Shown here: positions 41,731-51,197 of the stretch, piece after piece
Position numbering within the stretch: position 1 is the first letter of the stretch
Layout: every line of letters starts with the position of its first letter
The notes under the pieces: generated by a model
What the model was told of the DNA's origin: nothing
Seen by the model: only the letters and a program-made list of their open reading frames with translations
The model's database searches: none
Origin: Pseudorhodoferax sp. Leaf265
GTDB taxonomy: Bacteria; Pseudomonadota; Gammaproteobacteria; Burkholderiales; Burkholderiaceae_C
Length of the DNA stretch: 64,000 bases
Assembly: GCF_001422365.1 (NCBI RefSeq)
Contig: NZ_LMMT01000007.1
Location: 1 to 64,000, forward strand
Direction of reading: 5' to 3'
Position numbers and translations under genes: made by a program

Positions 41731-42086
41731 TGGCAACCAAGGCGCGCCACATGCGCTTGAGGTTCGGCCGCACTGGATGGATGCGGGCCGACAGGCCGAA
41801 TGAAAGTAGCAGCCACGCGACTGCTTGCCGATGGGGTGAAAACGTCCACTGGAAGCTCTGCTTCACCAGCCCGCTGGCGGACAAGTGAAATGGCAGGGGC
41901 CGTGGATTCCAGCAATTCGTTCAACGGACGCAAGAAAACGACTCCTCAATACCGGATTGCAGCACGCGATCTTGCCACCAAGCTGGCTGTATGCCCGCGG
42001 TGGCACAGGCGCGTTGCACAACGCGATTGAAAACGCCCCCGTCGGGCCCACCTGGGAGACCTGCAGACAACGAACTGGAACCGAAG
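41731..42086. other. Intergenic region between the AraC regulator and msrB
   Basis: 356 bases with lower GC than neighbours and no convincing reading frame. It should hold the divergent araC and msrB promoters. The only strong structure I see is the inverted repeat at 42010-42025, listed separately. Confidence 0.5.
42010..42025. promoter_or_regulatory. Inverted repeat upstream of msrB
   Basis: CGCGTTG-CA-CAACGCG, perfect seven-base arms, 61 bases before the msrB start. It is a candidate operator for the msrB-msrA pair, or a site for the divergent AraC-type protein; the binder is unknown. Confidence 0.4.
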
Positions 42087-42530
42087 ATGCCTTACACCAA
42101 GTCTCCTGAAGCCATTGCCCGACTCACGCCCGAGCAGTTTCGCGTGACCCAGCAAAGCGGCACCGAACGTCCCGGCACCGGCGAGTACCTGGATAACCAC
42201 GCGCCAGGCATCTATGTGGACATCGTCTCGGGCGAACCGCTGTTCGCATCGTCCGACAAGTTCGAGTCGGGCTGCGGTTGGCCCAGCTTCACCAAGCCCA
42301 TCGTGCCCGCGTACGTGAACGAGTTGCGCGACACCAGCCATGGCATGGTGCGCACCGAGGTCCGGTCGGCGCATGGGGACAGCCACCTCGGCCACGTCTT
42401 CCCCGACGGGCCGGCCGACCGCGGCGGCCTGCGCTACTGCATCAATTCGGCCTCGCTGCGCTTCGTGCACCGCGACGCCATGCAGGCCGAGGGCTACGGC
42501 GAGTACCTGAACCAGGTCGAGGAGCTTTGA
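42087..42530 (+). CDS. msrB: Peptide methionine (R)-S-oxide reductase
   Basis: Reduces the R form of methionine sulfoxide in proteins; 147 residues. The catalytic Cys is in INSASLRF's lead [11 protein letters not shown], with the substrate motifs [20 protein letters not shown] and [10 protein letters not shown]. The positions that hold the structural zinc CxxC pairs in E. coli MsrB are [11 protein letters not shown] and [11 protein letters not shown] here, without cysteines, so this is the zinc-free type. ATG at 42087 begins [17 protein letters not shown]. One base separates its stop from msrA, giving a two-gene repair unit. Confidence 0.95.
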   Translation: MPYTKSPEAIARLTPEQFRVTQQSGTERPGTGEYLDNHAPGIYVDIVSGEPLFASSDKFESGCGWPSFTKPIVPAYVNELRDTSHGMVRTEVRSAHGDSHLGHVFPDGPADRGGLRYCINSASLRFVHRDAMQAEGYGEYLNQVEEL

Positions 42531-42531
42531 G

Positions 42532-43038
42532 ATGGCGACCGAACGCGCAGTGCTGGCGGGCGGCTGCTTCTGGGGCATGCAGGATCTGATCCGCAGGATG
42601 CCGGGCGTCGTCTCGACACGGGTGGGCTACACGGGCGGCGATGTGCCCAACGCCACCTACCGCAACCACGGCAGCCATGCCGAGGCCATCGAGATCGTGT
42701 TCGATCCGGCGGTGCTGCGCTATCGGCGCCTGCTCGAGTTCTTCTTCCAGATCCACGACCCGACCACGCCGAACCGCCAGGGCAACGACCGCGGCATGTC
42801 CTACCGCTCGGCGATCTTCTTCGCCTCCGATGCCCAGCGGCGCGAGGCGTTGGACACCATCCAGGACGTGCAAGCCTCGGGCCTGTGGCCGGGCAAGGTG
42901 GTGACGGAAGTGGCACCCGTGGGCGACTTCTGGCAGGCCGAGCCGGAACACCAGGACTACCTGGAGCGGCATCCCGGCGGCTACACCTGCCACTTCGCGC
43001 GGCCCGGCTGGGTCTTGCCCCGGCGCGCTGCGGCCTGA
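42532..43038 (+). CDS. msrA: Peptide methionine (S)-S-oxide reductase
   Basis: Reduces the S form of methionine sulfoxide; 168 residues. The nucleophile Cys12 is in the invariant GGCFWG motif; [18 protein letters not shown]-like EIVFDPAVL and [11 protein letters not shown] are the family's conserved blocks. The C-terminus, ending [15 protein letters not shown], lacks the cysteine pair used as resolving residues in many MsrA enzymes except one Cys in GGYTCHF. It begins one base after msrB and completes the stereochemical pair. Likely cytoplasmic, as there is no signal peptide. Confidence 0.94.
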   Translation: MATERAVLAGGCFWGMQDLIRRMPGVVSTRVGYTGGDVPNATYRNHGSHAEAIEIVFDPAVLRYRRLLEFFFQIHDPTTPNRQGNDRGMSYRSAIFFASDAQRREALDTIQDVQASGLWPGKVVTEVAPVGDFWQAEPEHQDYLERHPGGYTCHFARPGWVLPRRAAA

Positions 43039-43315
43039 CGGGCCGTCACGCCCAGCGGCCAGCCGCTCAACGGCGCGGCAGGTTTCAGCCGCAGCGCAGA
43101 TCCTGCAGCAGGCGCTTGGCCCCTTCGCCTGCGGGCCAGGTGGAGGGGCCGCGCACGGCGGCGCGCATGCCCCCTCGTCGCCGGGGGCGCTATCGCGCGC
43201 CTCGCGCTGCGCGGCCTGCCACAACAAGGGATCGATGCGCGGCACGAGCAGAGGAGGGATTGCAGTTCCTGTGCAGGGACGCGCATGGGCGGCGCCGTGG
43301 TGGCGGCTGCGCCAT

Positions 43316-43495
43316 GCCCTTTCGGGCGCGGGCACGCCGCTCCAGCCACTCGAAGATGCCCATGCCAGCCAGTATGGCCAGCACGAACCCTGCGAGGTCC
43401 AGGAAGCCCAGCCCCCTGGTCGGATCGGCCATGCCGGAGACGATGAGGCCGAGGCCGAAGACCAGGCCTGCGAGCAGAGCGGTGACGAGGGGCAT
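43316..43495 (-). pseudogene. Internally deleted YeeE/YedE (DUF6691-like) remnant
   Basis: From an ATG at 43495 the frame reads MPLVTALLAGLVFGLGLIV then SGMADPTRGLGFLDLAG, the start of small YeeE/YedE sulfur-transport proteins. Without any frame change it goes straight on to FVLAILAGMGIFEWLERRARAR, which resembles the C-terminal helix of the same family. The middle of a roughly 140-residue protein, including the sulfur-binding Cys region, is missing. The frame runs on into unrelated sequence to 43190. The usual partner YeeE gene is absent. I read it as a deletion remnant downstream of actP. Confidence 0.6.
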
Positions 43496-43558
43496 CGCAG
43501 GCCGTGGCCGCTGGTGGCCTCCGCGAGATGGCCGTCAGGACGCGGAACACGGACGCGG

Positions 43559-45286
43559 TCAGTGCGCCGAGGCTGCCGAAGCCCCCAGCCCGGTCTCCGA
43601 GCGCACCTGCTGCGCCGCGAACAGCGCGCGTTCCTTCTCGGCCTGGCGGCTCTTGTCAAGCACCGAGAACAGCCAGATGCCGACGAAGCCGATGGTCATC
43701 GAGAACAGCGCGGGCGAGGCGTAGGGGAAGGGCGCCGAGCCCACCGGGTGGCCCAGCGTGGCCTCCCAGACCGAGGGCGACAGGATCGTCAGGCCGACCG
43801 AGGAGATCAAGCCGAGGAAACCGCCGATGACGGCGCCGCGCGTCGTGCAGTCCTTCCACATGATCGACAGGAACAGCACCGGGAAGTTGGCCGAGGCCGC
43901 CACCGCGAAGGCCAGCGAGACCATGAAGGCGATGTTCTGCTTCTCGAACGCAATGCCCAGCACCACGGCCACCACGCCCAGCGCCAGCGTGGTGATGCGC
44001 GAGACGCGCAGCTCGGAGGTGCTGTCGGCCTTGCCGTGCTTGATCAGCGTGGCGTAGATGTCGTGCGAGACGGCCGAGGCGCCCGACAGCGTGAGCCCGG
44101 CCACCACCGCGAGGATGGTGGCGAAGGCCACGGCCGAGATGAAGCCGTAGAACACGTTGCCGCCGACCGACTTGGCCACCAGCACCGCCGCCATGTTCGA
44201 CGCACCGGCGCCGCCGTGGATCACGCCCGTCACGGTGTCGGCGAACTCGGGGTTGGTCAGCACCAGCGTGATCGCGCCGAAGCCGATGATGAAGATCAAG
44301 AGGTAGAAGTAGCCGATCCAGACCGTGGCCCAGCCCACCGACTTGCGCGCTTCCTTGGCGTCCGGCACGGTGAAGAAGCGCATCAGGATGTGCGGCAGGC
44401 CGGCCGTGCCGAACATCAGCGCCATGCCGAAGGAGATCGCCGAGATCGGGTCCTTCACGAAGCCGCCCGGGCCCATGATGGACAGGCCGATGGTGGCCGC
44501 CTCCTGCGGCGTCTTGCCGGTGTTGGACGCGATCTGGGTGCGCACCTCGACCGACCTGGCGAACAGCGCCTCGGGTGAGAAGCCGAACTGCGCCAGCACC
44601 ATGATGGCCATGAAGGTCACGCCCGACAGCAGCAGCACGGCCTTGATGATCTGCACCCAGGTGGTGGCCGTCATGCCGCCGAACAGCACGTAGACCATCA
44701 TGAGCACGCCCACGATGACCACGGCCACCCAGTAGTCCAACCCGAACAACAGCTTGATGAGCTGGCCCGCGCCGACCATCTGCGCGATCAGGTAGAAGGC
44801 CACGACCACCAGCGTGCCGGAGGCCGCGAACGCGCGGATCGGGCCCGGCTTGAAGCGGTAGCCGGCCACGTCGGCGAAGGTGAACTTGCCGAGGTTGCGC
44901 AGCCGCTCGGCCATCAGAAAGGTCAGGATGGGCCAGCCGACGAGAAAGCCAATGGCGTAGATCAGCCCGTCGTAGCCGGTGGCCATGACGGCCGCCGAGA
45001 TGCCCAGGAAGGACGCGGCCGACATGTAGTCGCCCGCGATGGCCAGGCCGTTCTGGAAGCCCGTGATGCCGCCGCCCGCGGTGTAGAAGTCGGAGGCCGA
45101 CTTGGTGCGGCCTGCGGCCCACTTGGTGATGTAGAGCGTCGCCAGCACGAAGACCGCGAACATGCCGATCGCGATCCAGTTGGTCGGCTGCTTGGCGGCC
45201 TGGCCGACGTCGCCGCCGGCGGCCTGTGCGAGGCCTGCACAGGCGGCCAGCGCCAGTGCGAGGAACGTGTTGCGGCGCGTGTTCAT
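43559..45286 (-). CDS. actP: Cation/acetate symporter
   Basis: Sodium/solute symporter family permease for acetate and related short acids, 575 residues with about 13-14 membrane segments. The N-terminal signal-like segment, [71 protein letters not shown] and [18 protein letters not shown] are typical of ActP. The start overlaps the stop of the DUF485 gene by four bases. With acsA across the divergent regulator pair it forms an uptake-and-activation unit for acetate. Confidence 0.95.
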   Translation of the reverse strand: MNTRRNTFLALALAACAGLAQAAGGDVGQAAKQPTNWIAIGMFAVFVLATLYITKWAAGRTKSASDFYTAGGGITGFQNGLAIAGDYMSAASFLGISAAVMATGYDGLIYAIGFLVGWPILTFLMAERLRNLGKFTFADVAGYRFKPGPIRAFAASGTLVVVAFYLIAQMVGAGQLIKLLFGLDYWVAVVIVGVLMMVYVLFGGMTATTWVQIIKAVLLLSGVTFMAIMVLAQFGFSPEALFARSVEVRTQIASNTGKTPQEAATIGLSIMGPGGFVKDPISAISFGMALMFGTAGLPHILMRFFTVPDAKEARKSVGWATVWIGYFYLLIFIIGFGAITLVLTNPEFADTVTGVIHGGAGASNMAAVLVAKSVGGNVFYGFISAVAFATILAVVAGLTLSGASAVSHDIYATLIKHGKADSTSELRVSRITTLALGVVAVVLGIAFEKQNIAFMVSLAFAVAASANFPVLFLSIMWKDCTTRGAVIGGFLGLISSVGLTILSPSVWEATLGHPVGSAPFPYASPALFSMTIGFVGIWLFSVLDKSRQAEKERALFAAQQVRSETGLGASAASAH

Positions 45287-45600
45287 TGCGTGGCGTCCTT
45301 CAGGATCTGGGCGGTCTCACGGTCGTACTCGCCGTTGGCGCGGCGGATGTAGAGCAGCGTGATGAGGATGGTGAAGACGATGACCCCCAGGCCGATCGGG
45401 ATGCCGATGCTCGTGACACCGCTGCCGATGGCCCGGGCCAGGAAGGGTTTGTCGAAGGCGATGAGTCCGATGTAGCCGTAGTAGACGGCCAGCATCAGGA
45501 CCGTGAGCGTCCAGCCGAAGCGGTTGCGTTTGCGCCGCAGCGCCTGGTATTGGGGGTGGGACTGGATGCGTTGCACCACATCCGTCGGGGCCTTGGCCAT
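45283..45600 (-). CDS. DUF485 membrane protein (ActP partner, YjcH-like)
   Basis: A 105-residue inner-membrane protein with two hydrophobic helices. [48 protein letters not shown] and [27 protein letters not shown] match DUF485 (YjcH), which in many bacteria lies between acs and actP. Its exact role in acetate transport is unknown. The ATG at 45600 is preceded by GGAG at six bases, but that site is inside a hairpin. It overlaps actP by four bases. Confidence 0.92.
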   Translation of the reverse strand: MAKAPTDVVQRIQSHPQYQALRRKRNRFGWTLTVLMLAVYYGYIGLIAFDKPFLARAIGSGVTSIGIPIGLGVIVFTILITLLYIRRANGEYDRETAQILKDATQ

Positions 45601-45627
45601 GCTTGTCTCCAGGTAGTGTTCCTGGAG
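45601..45627 (-). promoter_or_regulatory. Hairpin covering the ribosome binding site of the DUF485-actP operon
   Basis: On the transcript, CTCCAGG-AACACTA-CCTGGAG forms a perfect seven-base stem with a seven-base loop. Its 3' arm carries the GGAG that stands six bases before the DUF485 start codon. Pairing would hide the ribosome site, so translation of this operon could be opened by heat, a ribosome, a protein or a small RNA. Confidence 0.55.
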
Positions 45628-45700
45628 CGCATCTTCTGCGTGGCGCGCGCGCTTGCGGTGGCGGCGCAATCATTCGTCATACGCGGCCGCGAGATCGTGC

Positions 45701-46447
45701 TTACTCCCAGCTGACATCGGCCGCGAACAGGTAGCCCGCGCCATAGACGGTCTTGATGATGGCGGGCTCGTGCGGGTCGGGTTCGATCTTCTTGCGCAGG
45801 CGCGAGATGCGCACGTCGATGCTGCGGTCGGTGGGCGAGAGGTCGCGCTCGCCCATGAGCTGTTCGCGCGTGAGGATCTGGTGCGGGCGCTCGACGAAGC
45901 AGCGCAGCACCTGGGTCTCGGCCGTGCCGAGCAGATGTTCGCTGCCGTCGGGCGCGCGCAGCACATTGGCCGCGCAGTCGATGCGCCAGCCCAGGAAGTT
46001 GGCGTAGCGGCGCTGGCCCGGTGCGCTGCCTGCGGCCGCGCCGCGGCGGCGCAGGATGCTGCGCACGCGGGCCACGAGTTCGCGCGACTCGAAGGGCTTG
46101 GTCACGTAGTCGTCGCCACCGAGTTCCAGGCCCATCACGCGGTCGGCCGTGTGGCCTCGGCCGGTCAGGATCAGCACGCCGGCGCTGGAGGCCGCGGCAA
46201 TGCGGCGCATGAGGTCCAGGCCGTCCATGTCGGGCAGGCCCAGGTCGACGATGCACAGGTCGGGCTTCTCGAACTGCAGCCGGCGCAGCACGGCACCGCC
46301 CGTGCCGAACACCTCGCAGGCGAAGCCGAAGTCGCGCAGCGCGGTCAGCACGAGCCTGGCCACGTCGGCATCGTCCTCGATGACGTAGACCAGGGCGGGC
46401 GGGGCGCTGGCGTCGTTGCCGGTGCGGTGGTGTGTCTCGGCACTCAT
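45701..46447 (-). CDS. OmpR-type response regulator
   Basis: A 248-residue regulator with receiver (about 20-135) and winged-helix output (about 155-245). The acidic pocket is VYVIEDDADV, the phosphate-accepting Asp lies in LCIVDLGLPDMDGLDLM, and DYVTKPFESRELVARVRSILRR is the usual helix. The DNA-binding half has LLGTAETQVLRCFVERPHQILTREQLMG and RSIDVRISRLRKKIE with the PAIIKTVYGAGYLF wing. ATG at 46447 overlaps the kinase stop by four bases. It lies between the hybrid kinase and the DUF485-actP genes; acetate-related control is inferred from position. Confidence 0.92.
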   Translation of the reverse strand: MSAETHHRTGNDASAPPALVYVIEDDADVARLVLTALRDFGFACEVFGTGGAVLRRLQFEKPDLCIVDLGLPDMDGLDLMRRIAAASSAGVLILTGRGHTADRVMGLELGGDDYVTKPFESRELVARVRSILRRRGAAAGSAPGQRRYANFLGWRIDCAANVLRAPDGSEHLLGTAETQVLRCFVERPHQILTREQLMGERDLSPTDRSIDVRISRLRKKIEPDPHEPAIIKTVYGAGYLFAADVSWE

Positions 46448-48420
46448 GTTCTTCCTTGTTCGATGGCCGCTGCCAGCTGCTCCGTGGTGAAGGGCTTGCG
46501 CAGCAGCGGGCTGCCCGCATCGCGGGGCCAATCGTCGGGCACGTTGCCGGTCATGATGACCACGGCCTTTGCATAGTGGCCCGCGCGTGCGGCCCGGGCC
46601 AGCTGCACGCCGTCCAGCGGGCCGGCCATCACGAGGTCGGTCAGCACGAGCGCGATGTCGGGCGTGGCCGCCAGGAGTTTCTGCGCCTCGGCCAGGCGCT
46701 CGGCTTCCAGCACCACGTAGCCGAGCTCCAGCAGGTTGCGCCGCACCACGCGGCGCACCTGGGCGTCGTCGTCCACGAGCAGGGCCAGGCCACGCTGGCG
46801 CGTCGCGGCGCGCGCGGCGGGCTGCGCCAGTCGCGGCGCCTCGGCCGGGGCCTGTGCGGCTGGCAGCCAGACCGACACCGTCGTGCCCTCGCCGGGCGCG
46901 CTGCGCACGTCCACGGCGCCACCGGACTGCTTGATGAAGCCGTAGACCACGGCCATTCCGAGGCCCGTGCCGCGGCCGCCGCGCTTGGTCGTGAAGAAGG
47001 GCTCGAACAGGTGGGCCAGGGTGTGGGCGTCCATGCCGGTGCCGTTGTCCTGCACGTCGATGCGGATCGCATCGCCGGGCGACAGTTGCAGCGGCAAGGC
47101 GGCAGCCGCATCGATGCGCGTGGCGCAGGCGCGCAGGCGGATGCGCGCGGCGGGCCCCTGCGCTTCGCAGGCGTCGCGCGCGTTAAGCACCATGTTGATG
47201 AGGGCCTGCTCGAGCAGCGTGGGGTCGATCCAGGTCCACAGCGGCTCGCTGCCGGCGTCGATCTCCAGCTGCAAGGAGTCGGGCAGCACGCGGCGCACCA
47301 GACCGGCCACGGTGGCGAGCAGGGCGCCTACGCTGACCGAATGGGCCTGCAGCGGCTGGCGCCGCGCGAAGCTCATGAGGCCCTTGACGAGGTCGGCGCC
47401 GCGGCGTGCGGCCCCCAGTGCGGGCAGCACGTACTCCTGCGTGGCGGCATCCTCGGGCTGGCTGCGCGCGAGCGCGTCCAGGTTGCCGATGACCACGGTC
47501 AGGATGTTGTTGAAATCGTGCGCCAGGCCGCCCGTGAGGTGTGTCAGCGATTCGAGCTTGTGCGCGCGCGCCAGCAGCACCTGGGCACGGCGCTCCTCGG
47601 TGATGTCGAAGGTCAGCTCGAAGCAGCCGCTCACGCTGCCGTCGCCCGCGCGTTCGGGCACCAGCGAGGTGCGCACGATGCGATGTTCGCCGTGGGCGGT
47701 CTGCAACTCGTACTCGAAGCTCTGGGACTGCCCGCGCAGCGCGCGCAGCACGCGCGGCCGCACGCCCGCGTAGACCGCATCGCCGAGGAAGGCGCGGGCG
47801 CTGGCCCGGTCCGGCGCACCGGTGTCGACGCCGAACCAGTCGTGGTAGGCGCGGTTCAGGTAGCGGTAGGTGCGGCCGGCATCGAAGAAGCCCACGGCGG
47901 CGGGGATCGAGTCCATCACCAGGCGCATGCGCTGCTCGCTGCGCTGCAGCTCGGCCGTGCGTTCGGCCACGCGGGCTTCCAACTGTTCGGTGTGGGCGCG
48001 GATGGTGGCTTCCGCATGCCGTTCGGCCGTCACATCGGAGTACAGCGTCACGAAGCCATGGCCGGGCACGGGCTCGCCCCGGATGCGCAGCACCTGGCCG
48101 CCCGGCCGCGTGCGCTCGATCTCGTGCGCGCGAAAAGCCCGCGCGGCCGCCACGCGCTCGGCCACGAGCGCGGCCGCGTTGCCGGGGCCGTACTCTCCGC
48201 GCTCGGCGTTGTAGGCGATGAAGCTCTCGAACGGCGCGCCCACGTAGCCCATGGCCTGCGGAAAGTCGAGCAGCTTCAAGTACGCGCGGTTCCAGGCCAC
48301 GAGCTTGAGGTCGCGGTCGAAGATGGACAGGCCGCGGTCCAGCAGGTCCAGGCCGGCCTGCAGCGTCAGGTAGCGTGCGAGCGGCGCGCTGGCGTCGGAG
48401 GACGGGTCGTGGGTGGGCAT
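46444..48420 (-). CDS. Hybrid histidine kinase (PAS-PAS-HisKA-HATPase-REC)
   Basis: A 658-residue soluble kinase. A first PAS-like domain (about 15-140, FDRDLKLVAWNRAYLKLLDF), a short coiled coil, a second PAS (about 165-290, RYLNRAYHDWFGV), the H-box LTGGLAHDFNNILTVVIGNLDALA, the ATP lid DNGTGMDAHTLAHLFEPFFTTK...GTGLGMAVVYGFI and a C-terminal receiver with LVLTDLVMAGPLDGV. No membrane segment is seen, so it probably reads a cytoplasmic signal such as a metabolite or redox state. It overlaps the OmpR-type regulator by four bases and is divergent from acsA, across a gap with inverted repeats. Confidence 0.92.
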   Translation of the reverse strand: MPTHDPSSDASAPLARYLTLQAGLDLLDRGLSIFDRDLKLVAWNRAYLKLLDFPQAMGYVGAPFESFIAYNAERGEYGPGNAAALVAERVAAARAFRAHEIERTRPGGQVLRIRGEPVPGHGFVTLYSDVTAERHAEATIRAHTEQLEARVAERTAELQRSEQRMRLVMDSIPAAVGFFDAGRTYRYLNRAYHDWFGVDTGAPDRASARAFLGDAVYAGVRPRVLRALRGQSQSFEYELQTAHGEHRIVRTSLVPERAGDGSVSGCFELTFDITEERRAQVLLARAHKLESLTHLTGGLAHDFNNILTVVIGNLDALARSQPEDAATQEYVLPALGAARRGADLVKGLMSFARRQPLQAHSVSVGALLATVAGLVRRVLPDSLQLEIDAGSEPLWTWIDPTLLEQALINMVLNARDACEAQGPAARIRLRACATRIDAAAALPLQLSPGDAIRIDVQDNGTGMDAHTLAHLFEPFFTTKRGGRGTGLGMAVVYGFIKQSGGAVDVRSAPGEGTTVSVWLPAAQAPAEAPRLAQPAARAATRQRGLALLVDDDAQVRRVVRRNLLELGYVVLEAERLAEAQKLLAATPDIALVLTDLVMAGPLDGVQLARAARAGHYAKAVVIMTGNVPDDWPRDAGSPLLRKPFTTEQLAAAIEQGRT

Positions 48421-48466
48421 GGCGTCGGCCCGAGCGTAACGCCTGCGACGGCATCGGGGCATGGTG

Positions 48467-48499
48467 CAAACATTTGTTAAGTTTGGGGCACGGTCGTGC
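48467..48499. promoter_or_regulatory. Inverted repeats in the acsA/kinase intergenic region
   Basis: CAAAC (48467-48471) faces GTTTG (48481-48485), and GCACG-GT-CGTGC (48488-48499) is a perfect five-base-arm dyad next to it. They lie about 95-125 bases before acsA and 47-79 before the kinase, where an operator for the adjacent OmpR-type regulator would be expected. Confidence 0.35.
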
Positions 48500-48591
48500 A
48501 ACGTTCCTGGTAGATGCTGGTGGCCAATGTGACGGGCGATGTGATGCAATCGTCCCGTTCCAACCATCCGCATCGTGCACCAGGAGACGAG

Positions 48592-50556
48592 ATGACCGAA
48601 GCCACCGCCCAGTACGCACCGCCGCCGGAGCTGGCCCGCAATGCCCATGTGTCCGGCCGAGCGGCCTACGACAAGCTGGTGGCCCAGGCCGAGACCGACC
48701 CCGAGGGCTACTGGGGCAGCCTGGCGCGCGAGTTCATCAGCTGGCAGCACCCGTTCACCCAGGTGCTGGACAGCAGCCAGGCGCCGTTCTTCAAGTGGTT
48801 CGCCGACGGCACGTTGAACGTCTCATACAACTGCCTGGACCGCAACGTCGAGCGCGGCCTGGGCGCCAAGACCGCACTGATCTTCGAGGCCGACGACGGT
48901 CAGGTCACCAAGGTCAGTTACAGCGATCTGCTGGAGCGCACCTGCCGCATCGCGAACGGGCTCCGCTCGCTGGGCGTGCAAAAGGGCGACCGCGTCGTCA
49001 TCTACATCTCCATGTCGATCGACGGCGTGGCGGCCATGCAGGCCTGCGCGCGCATCGGCGCCATCCATTCCGTGGTGTTCGGCGGCTTCTCGGCCCAGGC
49101 GCTGCGCGACCGCATTGCCGACACCGGCGCCTCCATCGTCATCACGGCCGACCAGCAGGTGCGCGGCGGCAAGCAACTGCCGCTCAAGGCCATCGTCGAC
49201 GAGGCCATTGGCCTGGGCGGCTGCGAGAGCGTGCGCAACGTGCTGGTGGCCCGCCGCACAGGCGGGGCCGTGCCATTCCTGGCGCCGCGCGATCTCTGGC
49301 TGGCCGAACTGACAGAGGGGCAACCGTCCAGGTGCGAACCCGAATGGGTCGAGGCCGAGCACCCGCTGTTCCTGCTCTACACCTCGGGCTCCACGGGCAA
49401 GCCCAAGGGCGTGCAGCACTCCACGGGCGGCTACCTGCTGCAGGCGGCCGTGACCACCAAGTGGACCTTCGATTTGAAGGACGACGACGTGTTCTGGTGC
49501 ACGGCCGACATCGGCTGGGTCACGGGCCACAGCTACATCACCTACGGGCCGCTGGCGCTTGGCGCGACCGAGATCGTGTTCGAAGGCGTGCCGACCTACC
49601 CGGACGCGGGCCGCTTCTGGAAGATGATCCAGGACCACAAGGTGACGGTGTTCTACACGGCGCCGACCGCGATCCGCTCGCTGATCAAGGCCGCCGAAGG
49701 CAACGAGACCGTGCACCCCAAGCAGTACGACCTGTCCAGCCTGCGCATCCTGGGTTCGGTCGGCGAGCCGATCAACCCCGCCGCCTGGGAGTGGTACCAC
49801 GCGCACGTGGGCGGTGGCCGCTGCCCCATCGTCGACACCTTCTGGCAGACCGAGACGGGCGGCCACATGATCACGCCGCTGCCGGGCGCCACCACGCTGG
49901 TGCCGGGCTCGTGCACGCTGCCGTTCCCGGGCATCGCTGCCGCCATCGTCGATGAAACGGGCAACGACGTGCCCCACGGCCACGGCGGCATCCTGGTCGT
50001 CAAACGCCCCTGGCCCGGCATGATCCGCACCATCTGGGGCGATGCCGAGCGCTTCGTCAAGAGCTACTACCCGCCCGAGCTCAAGGGCTACTACCTGGCC
50101 GGCGATGGCGCGATCCGCGACGCGCAGACCGGCTACTTCACGATCACGGGCCGCATCGACGACGTTCTGAACGTTTCGGGCCACCGCATGGGCACCATGG
50201 AGATCGAGTCGGCCCTGGTGGCCAAGACCGATCTCGTTGCCGAGGCGGCCGTGGTCGGCCGGCCCGACGACACCACGGGCGAGGCGGTCTGTGCCTTCGT
50301 CGTGCTCAAGCGCCCGCGCCCGCATGGCGAGGAGGCCAAGCAGATCGCCAAGGAGCTGCGCGACTGGGTGGCCAAGGAGATCGGCCCGATCGCCAAACCC
50401 AAGGACATCCGCTTCGGCGACAACCTTCCGAAGACGCGCTCGGGCAAGATCATGCGGCGGCTGTTGCGCTCCATCGCCAAGGGCGAGGCGATCACACAGG
50501 ACACCAGCACGCTGGAGAATCCGGCCATCCTGGAGCAGTTGGCCCAGCCCAACTGA
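48592..50556 (+). CDS. acsA: Acetyl-CoA synthetase
   Basis: AMP-forming acetate:CoA ligase, 654 residues, cytosolic. The adenylation motif [20 protein letters not shown], the acetate-pocket [44 protein letters not shown] and the regulatory Lys loop [14 protein letters not shown] (Lys near residue 618, the usual acetylation target) are all present. AGGAGACGAG gives the ribosome binding site for the ATG at 48592. It is divergent from the hybrid kinase; with actP it completes acetate uptake and activation. It has the standard length. Confidence 0.97.
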   Translation: MTEATAQYAPPPELARNAHVSGRAAYDKLVAQAETDPEGYWGSLAREFISWQHPFTQVLDSSQAPFFKWFADGTLNVSYNCLDRNVERGLGAKTALIFEADDGQVTKVSYSDLLERTCRIANGLRSLGVQKGDRVVIYISMSIDGVAAMQACARIGAIHSVVFGGFSAQALRDRIADTGASIVITADQQVRGGKQLPLKAIVDEAIGLGGCESVRNVLVARRTGGAVPFLAPRDLWLAELTEGQPSRCEPEWVEAEHPLFLLYTSGSTGKPKGVQHSTGGYLLQAAVTTKWTFDLKDDDVFWCTADIGWVTGHSYITYGPLALGATEIVFEGVPTYPDAGRFWKMIQDHKVTVFYTAPTAIRSLIKAAEGNETVHPKQYDLSSLRILGSVGEPINPAAWEWYHAHVGGGRCPIVDTFWQTETGGHMITPLPGATTLVPGSCTLPFPGIAAAIVDETGNDVPHGHGGILVVKRPWPGMIRTIWGDAERFVKSYYPPELKGYYLAGDGAIRDAQTGYFTITGRIDDVLNVSGHRMGTMEIESALVAKTDLVAEAAVVGRPDDTTGEAVCAFVVLKRPRPHGEEAKQIAKELRDWVAKEIGPIAKPKDIRFGDNLPKTRSGKIMRRLLRSIAKGEAITQDTSTLENPAILEQLAQPN

Positions 50557-50625
50557 TTCGACAAGGACTGTTCAAGGGTCTTGCGCAGGCCACCCTGAAT
50601 CCGGTAAAACCCTTTGTTTGCTGCA

Positions 50626-50655
50626 CTGCGTTTCGCCACCGTGGCGCGAACGCAG
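50626..50655 (+). terminator. Hairpin downstream of acsA
   Basis: CTGCGTT (50626-50632) pairs with AACGCAG (50649-50655), and inside it CGCCA-CCG-TGGCG (50634-50646) forms a second stem. No T-run follows, so it may be a factor-dependent stop or an mRNA-stabilising structure rather than an intrinsic terminator. Confidence 0.4.
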
Positions 50656-50696
50656 GCTTTGCAGAAACCGCGCACACCTAGCGCTCGGGGGATTCA

Positions 50697-51185
50697 ATGT
50701 CTGAACTGGTCATGGCCCTGGGCGGCGGCGCTGCGGTGTTCGTGTTGTGGCGCCTCGTGCGGCCGCGCGTTGATCCGGCCGGTGACCTGTATGCGCTGGC
50801 CGTTTCGGACTTCGGCGCCGGGGCCGGCAGCGATGCGCAAGCCGCCGACCTGCACCACTGGCAGGCCCTGGGCCGTTTCGATTTCGCGGTCACCGACACA
50901 GAGCGCCACCAGGCCGTGCTGCGGGCGGCGCTGGCCGAACTCGGCCCCATGTGCATGGCGACCCTGCATGCGCCCAGGGAGGTGGGCGGCCGGGTCGAGG
51001 TGCGCGTTGGTGGCCACCGCGTGGGCTTTCTGTTTGATGGCGATGCCTCGCGCTTCCAGCGCCGCCTGGCCTACGAGAGCCGGCCGGGCCAGACCAGCCA
51101 GTGCGGTGCCCGCATCGTGGAGGCCGTCGAAGGCAACCGGCAGACCATGACCATTCTGCTGGACCTCAAGCCGTTCCGGCATTGA
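50697..51185 (+). CDS. Hypothetical protein with N-terminal hydrophobic helix
   Basis: A 162-residue protein. The start MSELVMALGGGAAVFVLWRLVRP looks like a membrane anchor, with GGGG before the ATG. The rest is soluble. The segment RVEVRVGGHRVGFLFDGDASRFQRRL and CGARIVEA resembles the C-terminal part of HIRAN-like DNA-associated domains, but the match is weak and the membrane anchor is unlike them. I cannot name a function. It is a separate unit between acsA and the convergent 51198 gene. Confidence 0.55.
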   Translation: MSELVMALGGGAAVFVLWRLVRPRVDPAGDLYALAVSDFGAGAGSDAQAADLHHWQALGRFDFAVTDTERHQAVLRAALAELGPMCMATLHAPREVGGRVEVRVGGHRVGFLFDGDASRFQRRLAYESRPGQTSQCGARIVEAVEGNRQTMTILLDLKPFRH

Positions 51186-51197
51186 GGCGCACGGCGC

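Noticed and set aside
41731-42086. Short open frames in the gap before msrB as small genes.
   Set aside because: They have no ribosome binding sites, no codon bias like the neighbours and no recognisable motif.
48485-48500. A sigma-54-like GG-N10-GC promoter before acsA.
   Set aside because: Only the minimal GG/GC spacing fits; the TGGCAC and TTGC boxes are out of register, and the adjacent regulator is OmpR-type without a sigma-54 activator domain.
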